Source: CAVWDU01 sp963840725 (GTDB lineage: Bacteria; Pseudomonadota; Gammaproteobacteria; Pseudomonadales; Halieaceae). Taken from it: a DNA stretch of 64,000 nucleotides. Position numbers and translations under genes: made by a program. The notes under the pieces were generated by a model. The model saw only the letters and a program-made list of their open reading frames with translations. It did not search any database and was not told the DNA's origin. The stretch lies in the NCBI GenBank assembly GCA_963840725.1, contig CAWIZY010000016.1:806001-870000 (forward strand), written 5' to 3'. Below are positions 24,924-33,073 of this stretch, one piece after another (the first letter of the stretch is position 1; every line of letters begins with the position of its first letter).

Positions 24924-25776
24924 CGGCTTGTCCTTGCTCGCTGAACCCTTGCTCTGACTGAATGCGCTGCCCGCCCGCATAGATTACCTGTCGGCGAGCC
25001 GTGAGATGTGCCACCAGCGTGAGGCCGCTGGCGTCCGCCTGTTCGATTGCGAGGGAGGTCGGGGCGGATACCGCTGCCAATACAGGGATATTGGCCGCCG
25101 CCGTCTTGGCGACCATTTCATAGCTCGCCCGGCTGGTCACCAGCACAAAACCCGGCTCCCCGGCCGGTTGCCGGCTGAGTGAGCCGATCAGTTTGTCCAA
25201 GGCGTTGTGCCTTCCTACATCCTCCCGAACCCGAAGGATATCGCCCGCCGCATTGCACCAGCCCGCACCGTGTACCGAGCCGGTCAGTGCCTTCAGCGGC
25301 TGCCGGTCGGCGAGGGACTGCACCGCACGGGTGAGCGCTGTCGCCGGGATACGGATGTCGTTGCTGACCCGTCGTGGCGCTGGAATAGCGTGATCCAGAG
25401 ATTCGGCCCCGCATAGCCCGCAGCCGCTGCGACCCGCAATATTGCGTCGGTGCTGTTTAAGCGTGTTGAAGGCTGCTGTTGCCACCTCCATGCGCAGCTC
25501 CAAACCGCGCGGGTGGCTCACCACTTCCATATCGTACAACTGCCCGGGGTGGGCAAGTATGCCCTCGGACAAGCTGAACCCCAGGGCAAAATCCTCAAGG
25601 TCCAACGGTGTAGCCATCATCACCACGTGTGATATGCCGTTGTAGATCAGCGCGACGGCAGTTTCCTCTGCCACCTGATCTTCGCCAAACCTGCAGGCAC
25701 CCGCTCGGGACTGCTTGCTGTCCCGCTCACAGGCTTGCACACCAACGGTACGAGCGCCGGGCTGGAAAGCATTCAT
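24913..25776 (-). CDS. fdhD: Formate dehydrogenase accessory sulfurtransferase FdhD/FdsC
   Basis: 287 residues. FdhD moves sulfur from a cysteine desulfurase to the bis-MGD cofactor of formate dehydrogenase. The conserved CxxC loop is seen in GRSGCGLCGAESL, with the ribosome-proximal DFALGFSLSEGIL upstream. GDILRVREDVGRHNALDKLIG, VLVTSRASYEMVAKTAAANIPVLAAVSAPTSLA (split motif) and a short C-terminus complete the family pattern. The ATG overlaps the fdsA stop by 4 bp, indicating translational coupling. Confidence 0.95.
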   Translation of the reverse strand: MNAFQPGARTVGVQACERDSKQSRAGACRFGEDQVAEETAVALIYNGISHVVMMATPLDLEDFALGFSLSEGILAHPGQLYDMEVVSHPRGLELRMEVATAAFNTLKQHRRNIAGRSGCGLCGAESLDHAIPAPRRVSNDIRIPATALTRAVQSLADRQPLKALTGSVHGAGWCNAAGDILRVREDVGRHNALDKLIGSLSRQPAGEPGFVLVTSRASYEMVAKTAAANIPVLAAVSAPTSLAIEQADASGLTLVAHLTARRQVIYAGGQRIQSEQGFSEQGQADGQ

Positions 25777-28622
25777 CGGGTTTCGCCCTCGGCCAGGAGC
25801 GCATGTTGTCGCCGGTCGGAGGCCTGGTGCCTTTGCTGCCAGGCGGAGGGACTGGTTACTTTCTCTACCTTCACCGCTGTGACCTTATACTCAGGGCAGT
25901 TGGTAGCCCAGTCCGAGTTGTCTGTGGTCACGACGTTAGCGCCGGATACCGGGTGATGGAACGTGGTATACACCACGCCGGGTTTGACTCGATCCGAGAC
26001 CTGGGCACGCAGCACCGTATTGCCCGCGCGACTGCTGACGCCAACCCAGTCGTCGGTATGGATGCCGCATTCTTGCGCATCGAAGGGGTGAATCTCCAGC
26101 CGATCTTCCTCGTGCCAGGTGGTATTGGCCGTACGCCGCGTTTGGGCCCCAACGTTATATTGGGTGAGAATTCGCCCGGTGGTTAGCAACAGCGGAAAGC
26201 GGCGATTGGCGCGCTCTTGCGTGGGTACAAATTCGGTCAGGCCGAAGTAGCCCTTGCCGCGCACGAACTCGCCCACGTGCATAACCGGGGTTCCCGCTGG
26301 CGCCGCCTCATTGCAGGGCCACTGGATACTGCCCCGCGCATCCAGGCCGGCATAATCCACCCCGGCAAAGGTGGGCGTGAGCTGCGCGATCTCCGCCATG
26401 ATCTCGCTGGGGTGAGCATAATTCATAGGGCAGCCCAAGGCCTCGGCCAGGTCCGCGGTAACCTCCCAGTCTTCCTTGCCGCTGAGCGACGGCATCACCT
26501 TGCGCACCGGGGAAATACGCCGTTCGGCATTGATAAACGTGCCGTTCTTCTCGAGGAATGAACTACCCGGCAGGAACACATGAGCGAACTTGGCCGTCTC
26601 GTTGAAGAAAATATCCTGGACTACAAGACAGTCCAGCGACTTTAAAGCAGCCTCGATATGTTGGGTGTTGGGGTCGGACTGGGCGACGTCTTCACCCTGG
26701 CAGTACAGGCCTCGAAACTGCCCGTCTACCGCCGCGTCGAACATATTGGGAATACGCATACCGGGCTCCGGGTCTAGCGCCACACCCCAGGCCTGTTCGA
26801 ACAATCCCCGTGCGACCGGGTCGGAGATATGACGATAGCCGGGTAGTTCGTGGGGAAAGGAACCCATATCACAGGAACCCTGCACATTGTTCTGCCCCCG
26901 CAGTGGGTTAACCCCCACACCTTCGCGACCGAGGTTGCCGGTGAGCATGGCGAGGTTGGCAATGCCCATCACCGCGGTGGAGCCCTGGCTGTGCTCGGTA
27001 ACGCCCAGGCCATAGTAGATCGCCGCATTCGGGGCGGTGGCATAAAGCCGCGCCGCAGCGCGCAACTGTTGCGGTTCAATGCCGGTATGCTCGGCACTGG
27101 CCTCGGGGCTGTGACGGGCGTCACTGATAAACGCCCGCCAGGCCTCAAAGGCCGGTTTTTCACAGCGCGCATCAATAAATGTCTGGTCCTGCAGACCCTC
27201 GGTGGCGATCACATGGGCCAGCGCATTGAGCACGGCGACATTACTGCCCGGGTTGACCGGCAGATGGTAGTCGGCCTCAACATGCGGCCCATGCACCAGA
27301 TCTATCCGCCGCGGGTCGATCACGATCAGCCGCGCACCCTGACGCAAACGCCGTTTCAGTCGCGACCCGAAGACCGGGTGCGCCTCGGTGGGGTTGGCCC
27401 CCATCACCAGAATCACATCGGCTTTATCTACCGAGGCGAAGGTCTGGGTGCCTGCAGATTCACCGAGGGTTGTTTTCAGGCCATAGCCCGTAGGGGAGTG
27501 GCAAACCCGGGCGCAGGTGTCGATGTTGTTGTTACCGAAGCCCGCTCGCACCAGCTTCTGGACCAGATACACTTCCTCGTTGGTGCAGCGGGAAGAACTG
27601 ATCGCTCCGATGCTGTTACGGCCATGCAGGGCCTGGATCTCCCTGAAGCGCCGGGCGGTGAAGTGGATGGCCTCCTCCCAGGAGACTGTGCGCCAGGCGT
27701 CATCGATACTGTCCCGTATCATCGGCCGGGTAATACGATCCCGGTGGGTGGCGTAGCCAAAGGCAAAACGGCCCTTGACGCAGGCGTGGCCCTCGTTGGC
27801 GCGACCATCCTTGTGCGGAACCATGCGCACCACCGTGTTGCCCCGCATCTCGGCGCGGAAGGCACAGCCGACGCCACAGTAGGCGCAGGTGGTCACCACA
27901 CTGTGCTCGGGCACGCCCTGTTCAATAATACTGTTCTCGGTAAGGGTGGCAGTGGGACAGGCCGCCACGCAGGCACCGCAGGAAACACACTCGGAATCCA
28001 TAAACGCCTCGGCCTGCCCGGCACTGACCGTGGATTCAAAGCCGCGCCCCTGGATCGTCAGGGCGAAGGTACCTTGTACTTCCTCACAGGCCCGCACACA
28101 ACGGGAACAGACAATGCATTTGGCCGGGTCAAACGTGAAGTAGGGGTTGGAGTCGTCCTGCTCAGCCTGCAGGTGGTTGGCGCCCTCGAAGCCGTAGCGC
28201 ACTTCCCGCAGGCCAAGCTCCCCCGCCGTGTCCTGCAGCTCACAATCGCCGTTCACCGGGCACGTGAGGCAGTCCAGCGGGTGATCAGAAATATAAAGCT
28301 CCATGACATTGCGGCGCAGCTTCGCCAATACATCGGACTGGCTGCGTACCACCATACCCTCGGTCACCGGCGTGGTGCAGGAGGCCGGGTAGCCTTTCAC
28401 ACCGTCGATTTCCACCAGACAAACCCGACAGGAGCCAAAGGGCTCGAGCGAGTCACTGGCACAGAGTTTGGGGATTTTCACGCCGGCAACAGCCCCCGCA
28501 CGCATCACCGAAGTGCCTGCCGGCACTGTGACACTCACCCCGTCAATGGTGAGTGAGACAGACGCATCGGCGCTACGGGCCGGGGTACCGAAATCGCGCT
28601 CGGGCTCATAAAACTGCAGCAT
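25773..28622 (-). CDS. fdsA: NAD-dependent formate dehydrogenase alpha subunit (Mo-bis-MGD)
   Basis: 949 residues, the catalytic subunit oxidising formate to CO2. It has an N-terminal [2Fe-2S] domain (Cys54, 65, 68, 82) and a NuoG-like His/Cys [4Fe-4S] site (His114, Cys118, 121, 127). Two ferredoxin [4Fe-4S] clusters follow (Cys169/172/175/179 and Cys212/215/218/222). The molybdenum domain starts with a further cluster (Cys246, 249, 253, 281). The Mo ligand is Cys374 with the catalytic His375 in ARVCHSPTGYGL, so this is the Cys, not selenocysteine, type. The C-terminal molydopterin domain has LTTGRILTQYNVGAQTRR. It belongs to the soluble FdsABGD class. Confidence 0.96.
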   Translation of the reverse strand: MLQFYEPERDFGTPARSADASVSLTIDGVSVTVPAGTSVMRAGAVAGVKIPKLCASDSLEPFGSCRVCLVEIDGVKGYPASCTTPVTEGMVVRSQSDVLAKLRRNVMELYISDHPLDCLTCPVNGDCELQDTAGELGLREVRYGFEGANHLQAEQDDSNPYFTFDPAKCIVCSRCVRACEEVQGTFALTIQGRGFESTVSAGQAEAFMDSECVSCGACVAACPTATLTENSIIEQGVPEHSVVTTCAYCGVGCAFRAEMRGNTVVRMVPHKDGRANEGHACVKGRFAFGYATHRDRITRPMIRDSIDDAWRTVSWEEAIHFTARRFREIQALHGRNSIGAISSSRCTNEEVYLVQKLVRAGFGNNNIDTCARVCHSPTGYGLKTTLGESAGTQTFASVDKADVILVMGANPTEAHPVFGSRLKRRLRQGARLIVIDPRRIDLVHGPHVEADYHLPVNPGSNVAVLNALAHVIATEGLQDQTFIDARCEKPAFEAWRAFISDARHSPEASAEHTGIEPQQLRAAARLYATAPNAAIYYGLGVTEHSQGSTAVMGIANLAMLTGNLGREGVGVNPLRGQNNVQGSCDMGSFPHELPGYRHISDPVARGLFEQAWGVALDPEPGMRIPNMFDAAVDGQFRGLYCQGEDVAQSDPNTQHIEAALKSLDCLVVQDIFFNETAKFAHVFLPGSSFLEKNGTFINAERRISPVRKVMPSLSGKEDWEVTADLAEALGCPMNYAHPSEIMAEIAQLTPTFAGVDYAGLDARGSIQWPCNEAAPAGTPVMHVGEFVRGKGYFGLTEFVPTQERANRRFPLLLTTGRILTQYNVGAQTRRTANTTWHEEDRLEIHPFDAQECGIHTDDWVGVSSRAGNTVLRAQVSDRVKPGVVYTTFHHPVSGANVVTTDNSDWATNCPEYKVTAVKVEKVTSPSAWQQRHQASDRRQHALLAEGETR

Positions 28623-28652
28623 GCTGGCACCACCTTATGTCTCTCGTTCCGA

Positions 28653-30749
28653 TCACAGGCCAAAGTCCTCAGGAAAATGGTTCAGCGCACTGCGCACCGG
28701 CGCCGGGGTCAGCCCTCCCATGGCACACAGAGACGTGGCTTCCATCGTCGCGCAGAGGTCCTCCAGCAGACTGCGACTGGCCGCCCGCTCTGCACCGCTG
28801 AGCAGGCGATCAATCACCTCCACGCCGCGCGTCGATCCGATCCGGCAAGGGGTACATTTACCGCAGGACTCCAGCGCGCAAAACGCCATCGCAAAACGCG
28901 CCTGGGCGGCCATGTCCACAGTATCATCGAACACCACCACGCCGCCGTGGCCGATCATTGCCCCGGCCGCGGCAAAGGCCTCATAGTCCAGCGGCAGATC
29001 CCACTGGGACTCGGGCAGATAGGCTCCCAGTGGGCCACCCACCTGAATCGCTCTTACCGGCCTGCCGCTGAGCGTGCCACCACCCCAGTGTTCCACCAGC
29101 TCGCGCAGGGTAAGGCCGTAGGGAACCTCCACCAGCCCACCGCGCCGGATGTTGCCGGCTAACTGCACGGTCAGCGTACCCCGGGAACGCCCGGAGCCCA
29201 GGCCGGCATAGTTCTGCGCACCCTCTGCCAGGATGGTCGTCGCGGCAGCCAGTGTCAGCACATTGTTGACCACCGTGGGTTGGCCGAACAGGCCGTGAAT
29301 CGCGGGCAGTGGCGGCTTCGGGCGAATGACGCCGCGCCGACCCTCCAGGCTTTCCAGTAGCGCCGTCTCCTCGCCGCAGATATAGGCGCCGGCGCCCATA
29401 CGCAGTTCGATCTCGAAGGCCCGGCCACTGCCGAGCAGATCGGGCCCGAGATAGCCTTCGGCGCGGGCCCGGACGATGGCCTCCGTAAGTATCGCCTGCG
29501 CTAGCGGGTACTCGGAGCGCAGGTAGATATAGCCGCGCTTTGCCCCGGTAGCGAGACCGGCGATAGCCATGCCCTCAAGCAGTTGATACGGGTCCGCTTC
29601 CATCAGCAGGCGATCGGCAAAGGTGCCCGAGTCGCCCTCGTCCGCATTGCAGACGATGTATTTGGTATCAGCCGGTGTATCCAGAACCGTCTGCCATTTG
29701 ATGCCGGCGGGAAATGCCGCGCCACCGCGACCGCGCAGTCCCGATTCGGTAATCTCACGCACCACCTCCGCCGGCGACATTGCCAGGGCGCGATCGAGGC
29801 CGCGAAAGCCGCCCAGGGAACGGTAGTTGTCCAGGCACAGGGGGTTACCCTCTCCCGCGCGCGCAAAGGTCAGCCGGCGTTGCTCTGCAAGCCACGGGAT
29901 AGCGTGCACAGGGCCAAGGCAGGCCGGGTGATCTGCGGGGTCTCCGGCCAGGGCAGCAATAAGCGACGGTACTGCGCCGGAAGTGATCGGCCCAAATGCC
30001 AGCCGCTCCCCCTTGTGTTCCACCTCGATCATCGGTTCCAGCCAGAAGGCGCCCCGAGAGCCACTCCGAACCAGCTCCAGCGCGAGGCCGATCTCCGCTG
30101 CAGCGGCCTCCAGAGCGGCCACAAGAGCATCGGCGCCGAGGGCGCAGGCAGTGGTGTCCCGGGGTATGAACATCCGTCGCTTTAAAGGGTTTACCACAGC
30201 AGTTTCCGGGGCAGGTTCTGCGACATCTTCAAAAACACTTTCTACGGCATCGTCTGCAACCTCGCATGCTGCTGCCTGCAACAGCCCATCGAAGCGGCCC
30301 GCGTCCACCCTCGCATGCACTGTATCTTCAACTCTTACCGAAGGTCCGCTGGCACAATTACCCAGGCAATACACCGATTCCAGGGTGATACGACCATCCG
30401 CTGTGGTTTCACCCATGCCGACGCCCAGTGTGGCCGTGGCATGCGCCTCCAGAGCTCGGGCGCCCGCAGCCTGACAGGCCTCCGCAAGGCACACCTGCAC
30501 CCGACAGCCCCCGCCGGGAGCCTGGCGAAAATCGTGGTAGAACGTGATGACACCATGAACCTCGGCGCGGGACAGGTTCAATGCGCTTGCAATAGCAGGC
30601 ACAGACTCGGGCGGCACATAGCCAAGCACCGCCTGGACCTCCTGCAGCAAAGGAAGCAGCCCTCCCGGCAACTCGCGGAAGCGTTCGATACAGCTTTGGA
30701 TTACGTCATCTTGCACCGCAATAAAGACATCCTGACTACCCGGAGGCAC
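28653..30749 (-). CDS. Fused FdsG-FdsB (NuoE-NuoF-like) formate dehydrogenase diaphorase subunit
   Basis: 698 residues from a GTG at 30749. Residues ~1-160 are FdsG/NuoE-like with a thioredoxin-fold [2Fe-2S] site at Cys87, 92, 128 and 132. An acidic Ala-rich linker (~160-190) leads into FdsB/NuoF, beginning MFIPRDTTACALGAD at residue 193. FMN- and NADH-binding motifs are GLRGRGGAAFPAGIKW (338-353) and NADEGDSGTF (~368-377). The C-terminal [4Fe-4S] is at Cys629, 632, 635 and 675. It passes electrons from FdsA to NAD+. FdsG and FdsB are usually separate genes; the order resembles HoxF of NAD-reducing hydrogenases. No ribosome site is visible before Met193. Confidence 0.93.
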   Translation of the reverse strand: MPPGSQDVFIAVQDDVIQSCIERFRELPGGLLPLLQEVQAVLGYVPPESVPAIASALNLSRAEVHGVITFYHDFRQAPGGGCRVQVCLAEACQAAGARALEAHATATLGVGMGETTADGRITLESVYCLGNCASGPSVRVEDTVHARVDAGRFDGLLQAAACEVADDAVESVFEDVAEPAPETAVVNPLKRRMFIPRDTTACALGADALVAALEAAAAEIGLALELVRSGSRGAFWLEPMIEVEHKGERLAFGPITSGAVPSLIAALAGDPADHPACLGPVHAIPWLAEQRRLTFARAGEGNPLCLDNYRSLGGFRGLDRALAMSPAEVVREITESGLRGRGGAAFPAGIKWQTVLDTPADTKYIVCNADEGDSGTFADRLLMEADPYQLLEGMAIAGLATGAKRGYIYLRSEYPLAQAILTEAIVRARAEGYLGPDLLGSGRAFEIELRMGAGAYICGEETALLESLEGRRGVIRPKPPLPAIHGLFGQPTVVNNVLTLAAATTILAEGAQNYAGLGSGRSRGTLTVQLAGNIRRGGLVEVPYGLTLRELVEHWGGGTLSGRPVRAIQVGGPLGAYLPESQWDLPLDYEAFAAAGAMIGHGGVVVFDDTVDMAAQARFAMAFCALESCGKCTPCRIGSTRGVEVIDRLLSGAERAASRSLLEDLCATMEATSLCAMGGLTPAPVRSALNHFPEDFGL

Positions 30750-30927
30750 TTTCCCCAGTATAGAACGTTTCCCCGGGAGGGAATCAAGCAGGGCGTCTCG
30801 CTGAACGAGGTCTGTGCGGTGCTTCGGATGGTCATCCTTGACCTCCTCGGGTAGCTGAAAGACTTTTCAGGCTTAGCAGTCAGCTTTGTGGTGGCCAAGG
30901 GGTTGGCCGGTTATGGTGGCAGATTGG

Positions 30928-31046
30928 TGGGTGTCCGGATTTAAGACCTGTTAGCGGCAGGTTCATGGGTGTCCAGATTTAAAACCGATGGGTGTCCAGA
31001 TTTAAAACCGATGGGTGTCCAGATTTAAAACCGCAGATTTAAGTCC
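30928..31046. repeat. 23-bp direct repeat array, core TGGGTGTCCAGATTTAA
   Basis: Three tandem copies begin at 30966, 30989 and 31012 with a 23-bp period, each reading TGGGTGTCCAGATTTAAAAC. A diverged copy lies at 30928 and a partial one (CAGATTTAAGTCC) at 31034. The array ends about 195 bp before the IS left end and begins about 180 bp upstream of the fds operon start. It looks like repeated transposon-end sequence or a regulatory iteron; neither is established. Confidence 0.85.
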
Positions 31047-31102
31047 ACGATTCAGGCCCCTAGTAATTGGAACCCTGCGGCAATAGCAAGAGCAAAGAAA
31101 CC

Positions 31103-31129
31103 GGGCCAGAGCCGTCTCTGGCACTTTTT
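31103..31129 (+). terminator. Possible intrinsic terminator
   Basis: GCCAGAG / CTCTGGC stem with a 4-base loop, then ACTTTTTC. Weak T-tract and no obvious upstream gene on this strand, so it may be a relic. Confidence 0.35.
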
Positions 31130-31240
31130 CAGGCAGGTATATAGCCGGGCTCTGACGATAGTTTTTGCGGGCATCTCAGACGAGAAAGCCGGTAATTACA
31201 TGAACTTGCGGATGCTCTGGGATGTTACTGGAGGTGAGCA

Positions 31241-32520
31241 ACCCGACACGTAGGTTACAGATTATACCGGACACATAGGTTACACATTACAGCATTTGGG
31301 GGGAGCTCCAGATGCCTTGGAAAGAGTGTAATGCTATGGATGAACGCATCAGATTTGTTGCCCGACTGCTGGATGGCCACAACATGGCCGAGGTGTGCCG
31401 GGAGTTTGGAATATCCCGTAAGACAGGCTACAAGATCTTCAATCGCTACAAGGACTGTGGCCTGGAAGGCCTGCAGGATCGCAGTCGAAGGCCTCAGCGC
31501 TATGCCAACCAGCTCCCCTTTCAGGTAGAGCGATCGATACTCCAACTCAAGCGTACCTATCCGAACTGGGGTGCTCCCAAGATCCGCGAGAAGTTGATTC
31601 GGGAGTACCCTACGATCAAGCCTCCCGCCAAGAGCACTGTACACGCTGTGCTGGAACGCCATGGCCTGGTAAAGCGGCGTAAACGCCCTCGTTATAAGGC
31701 CCGCGGGACCACGCTGACCGACCCTAAAATGGCCAATGGTCTGTGGTGTGCTGATTACAAGGGACAGTTTCTGCTGGGTAATCGGAAGTACTGCTACCCC
31801 CTCACCATCACCGATTACTGCTCTCGATATTTGCTAGCTTGTGAAGGCCTGGAGTCCACCAAAGAAGTGTTCGCATTTACCATTTTTGAGCGTGTTTTTA
31901 AGGAGTTCGGCCTACCAGTGGCAATCCGGACGGACAATGGCGTCCCCTTTGCAGCTCCCACCGCTTTCTTCGGTCTCAGTAAGCTATCGGTGTGGTGGTT
32001 GCGCCTGGGCATTGGCCTTGAGCGTATCAAGCCAGGCAAACCGCAGCAGAATGGCCGCCACGAACGCATGCACCTGACACTCAAAAAGGAGGCAACCAAG
32101 CCGGCGAGTTTCAACTTCCTCCAGCAGCAGGAACGGTTCGATAACTTCATCGACGAGTTCAACAATGAGCGGCCTCACGAGTCCCTCAATATGAAGTACC
32201 CGGGGGAGCTGTACACACCTTCTGCGAGGGAATACTGGCGTCCAGAGCCGCCTGAGTACCCTTATCACGACCGCACGATCCAGGTGACCTACTGCGGCCG
32301 CATCTGCATCGGTGGCAGGAAAATCAACCTTTGCAGGGCTCTGGCCGGTCAGCACGTGGGTGTAAGGGAAGTCGCTGACAAAATCTGGCTGGTCAGCTTT
32401 ATGGAATATGATTTAGGATACTTTGACGAGGACGAAAACAGGGTCGAACCGGCGGAGAACCCGTTCGTCGCAAAAGTGTTACCCATGTCTTCGGTATAAA
32501 GTGCAACCCATGTGTCGGGT
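31241..32520 (+). mobile_element. IS481-family insertion sequence (1280 bp), intact
   Basis: The left end begins ACCCGACACGTAGGTTAC and the right end, read inward, ACCCGACACATGGGTTGC. A second related motif follows inside each end (CCGGACACATAGGTTAC on the left, CCGAAGACATGGGTAAC on the right), giving about 45 bp of imperfect, internally duplicated inverted repeat. One intact transposase fills the element. Flanks (GGTGAGCA left, ATGCACCT right) show no convincing direct duplication. Confidence 0.85.
31312..32499 (+). CDS. IS481-family transposase (DDE)
   Basis: 395 residues. The N-terminal helix-turn-helix is MAEVCREFGISRKTGYKIFNRY, followed by a second winged-helix region (YPNWGAPKIREKLI). 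The rve/DDE catalytic core has its three acidic residues visible in WCADYKGQF, IRTDNGVPF and NGRHERMHLTL. RPHESLNMKYPGELY closes the core. No frameshift or stop interrupts it, so it is probably active. Codons look similar to the host's. An in-frame ATG at 31327 or 31336 is an alternative start. Confidence 0.92.
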   Translation: MPWKECNAMDERIRFVARLLDGHNMAEVCREFGISRKTGYKIFNRYKDCGLEGLQDRSRRPQRYANQLPFQVERSILQLKRTYPNWGAPKIREKLIREYPTIKPPAKSTVHAVLERHGLVKRRKRPRYKARGTTLTDPKMANGLWCADYKGQFLLGNRKYCYPLTITDYCSRYLLACEGLESTKEVFAFTIFERVFKEFGLPVAIRTDNGVPFAAPTAFFGLSKLSVWWLRLGIGLERIKPGKPQQNGRHERMHLTLKKEATKPASFNFLQQQERFDNFIDEFNNERPHESLNMKYPGELYTPSAREYWRPEPPEYPYHDRTIQVTYCGRICIGGRKINLCRALAGQHVGVREVADKIWLVSFMEYDLGYFDEDENRVEPAENPFVAKVLPMSSV

Positions 32521-32537
32521 ATGCACCTGAATGTATT

Positions 32538-32614
32538 TGGTCGGTGTGGGAGGATTTGAACCTCCGACCCCTTCCTCCCGAAGGAAGTGCGCTACCAGGC
32601 TGCGCCACACACCG
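32538..32614 (-). tRNA. tRNA-Pro (anticodon CGG)
   Basis: A 77-nt cloverleaf on the minus strand. Acceptor stem CGGTGTG / CACACCG, D-arm with GCAGCCTGGTAGCGC, anticodon loop TTCGGGA (CGG), T-arm GGTTCAAATCC, discriminator A and encoded CCA. It decodes CCG. The IS481 element begins 17 bp beyond the 3' end, where the native terminator would be expected. Confidence 0.97.
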
Positions 32615-32630
32615 ATTTTTGCCGGGCAAT

Positions 32631-32658
32631 AATATATCAAAGGTGGCTGCTACCGCAA
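32631..32658 (-). promoter_or_regulatory. tRNA-Pro promoter
   Basis: On the minus strand TTGCGG (-35) and TATATT (-10) are 16 bp apart, 16 bp before the tRNA 5' end. The GC-rich discriminator after the -10 (TTGCCCGGC) is typical of stringently controlled stable RNA promoters. Confidence 0.6.
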
Positions 32659-32722
32659 AGACTGCAAGCGCCATGCACCGTCGCCGGCTTGCCATTGATA
32701 CTTGCCCATTGATAAAGGCACG

Positions 32723-32748
32723 AAAACCGGGCAGGGAGCCCTGCCGGG
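32723..32748 (-). terminator. Terminator of the DUF3094 gene
   Basis: On the minus strand a CCGGCAGGG / CCCTGCCCGG hairpin with a tiny loop is followed by TTTTCG. It begins 11 bp after the DUF3094 stop codon. Confidence 0.65.
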
Positions 32749-32758
32749 CGCCAATGCC

Positions 32759-32971
32759 CTAGAACACGCCTGACACCCGTGCCAGCCATTGACTGAAGAA
32801 GCTCAGCCCCATTACCACCACTATCAACAGCAGCAACAGACGAAAGGGGCGGAAGGGTTTGCGCTCCACCGAGTTGACGCCACGGGTAACAAATTCGTCA
32901 ACCTTGGCCTGGTCTTCCGGGTGGAGCCGGGGTTCATCGTTACTGTGAGGATCAGGGTTCTCGCCGCTCAT
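32759..32971 (-). CDS. DUF3094 family small membrane protein
   Basis: 70 residues: an acidic N-terminus (SGENPDPHSNDEPRLHPEDQ), the family core VDEFVTRGVNSVERKPFRPF, and a single C-terminal membrane helix (RLLLLLIVVVMGLSFFSQWLA, shown in part). This is the DUF3094 (PF11293) pattern found in Pseudomonas and related gammaproteobacteria. Function unknown. Confidence 0.88.
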   Translation of the reverse strand: MSGENPDPHSNDEPRLHPEDQAKVDEFVTRGVNSVERKPFRPFRLLLLLIVVVMGLSFFSQWLARVSGVF

Positions 32972-33028
32972 GACACTCCGAAACTAGAGGGGTAGTGCCT
33001 GTATTCTCCGCCGAGCGGAGGTGAAAGT

Positions 33029-33059
33029 CACCCCGGATAAAGGTTATTTACCCGGGGTG
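33029..33059. other. Hairpin between acyl-CoA dehydrogenase and DUF3094 genes
   Basis: CACCCCGG / CCGGGGTG stem of 8 bp with a partly paired AT-rich loop. No T-tract, so a processing or termination role is only possible. It follows the dehydrogenase stop by about 15 bp on the minus strand. Confidence 0.4.
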
Positions 33060-33073
33060 TGCGTTCAGAGGGG

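Larger units (their letters stand above)
30750..31240. other. Intergenic region upstream of fds operon (491 bp)
   Basis: No gene. It contains the 23-bp repeat array (30928-31046), a hairpin candidate at 31103-31129 and the presumed fds promoter close to 30750. The remaining sequence up to the IS left end is unremarkable. Confidence 0.5.

Noticed and set aside
26850..28556. 568-residue plus-strand frame opposite fdsA
   Set aside because: High GC opens the antisense frame; the minus strand encodes an unmistakable formate dehydrogenase.
30928..31046. CRISPR array
   Set aside because: The 23-bp units are directly adjacent, without variable spacers, and no cas genes are near.
31241..32614. Integrative element using the tRNA-Pro 3' end as attachment site
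   Set aside because: No integrase gene and no duplicated tRNA 3' fragment were seen; only a single IS481 element is present.
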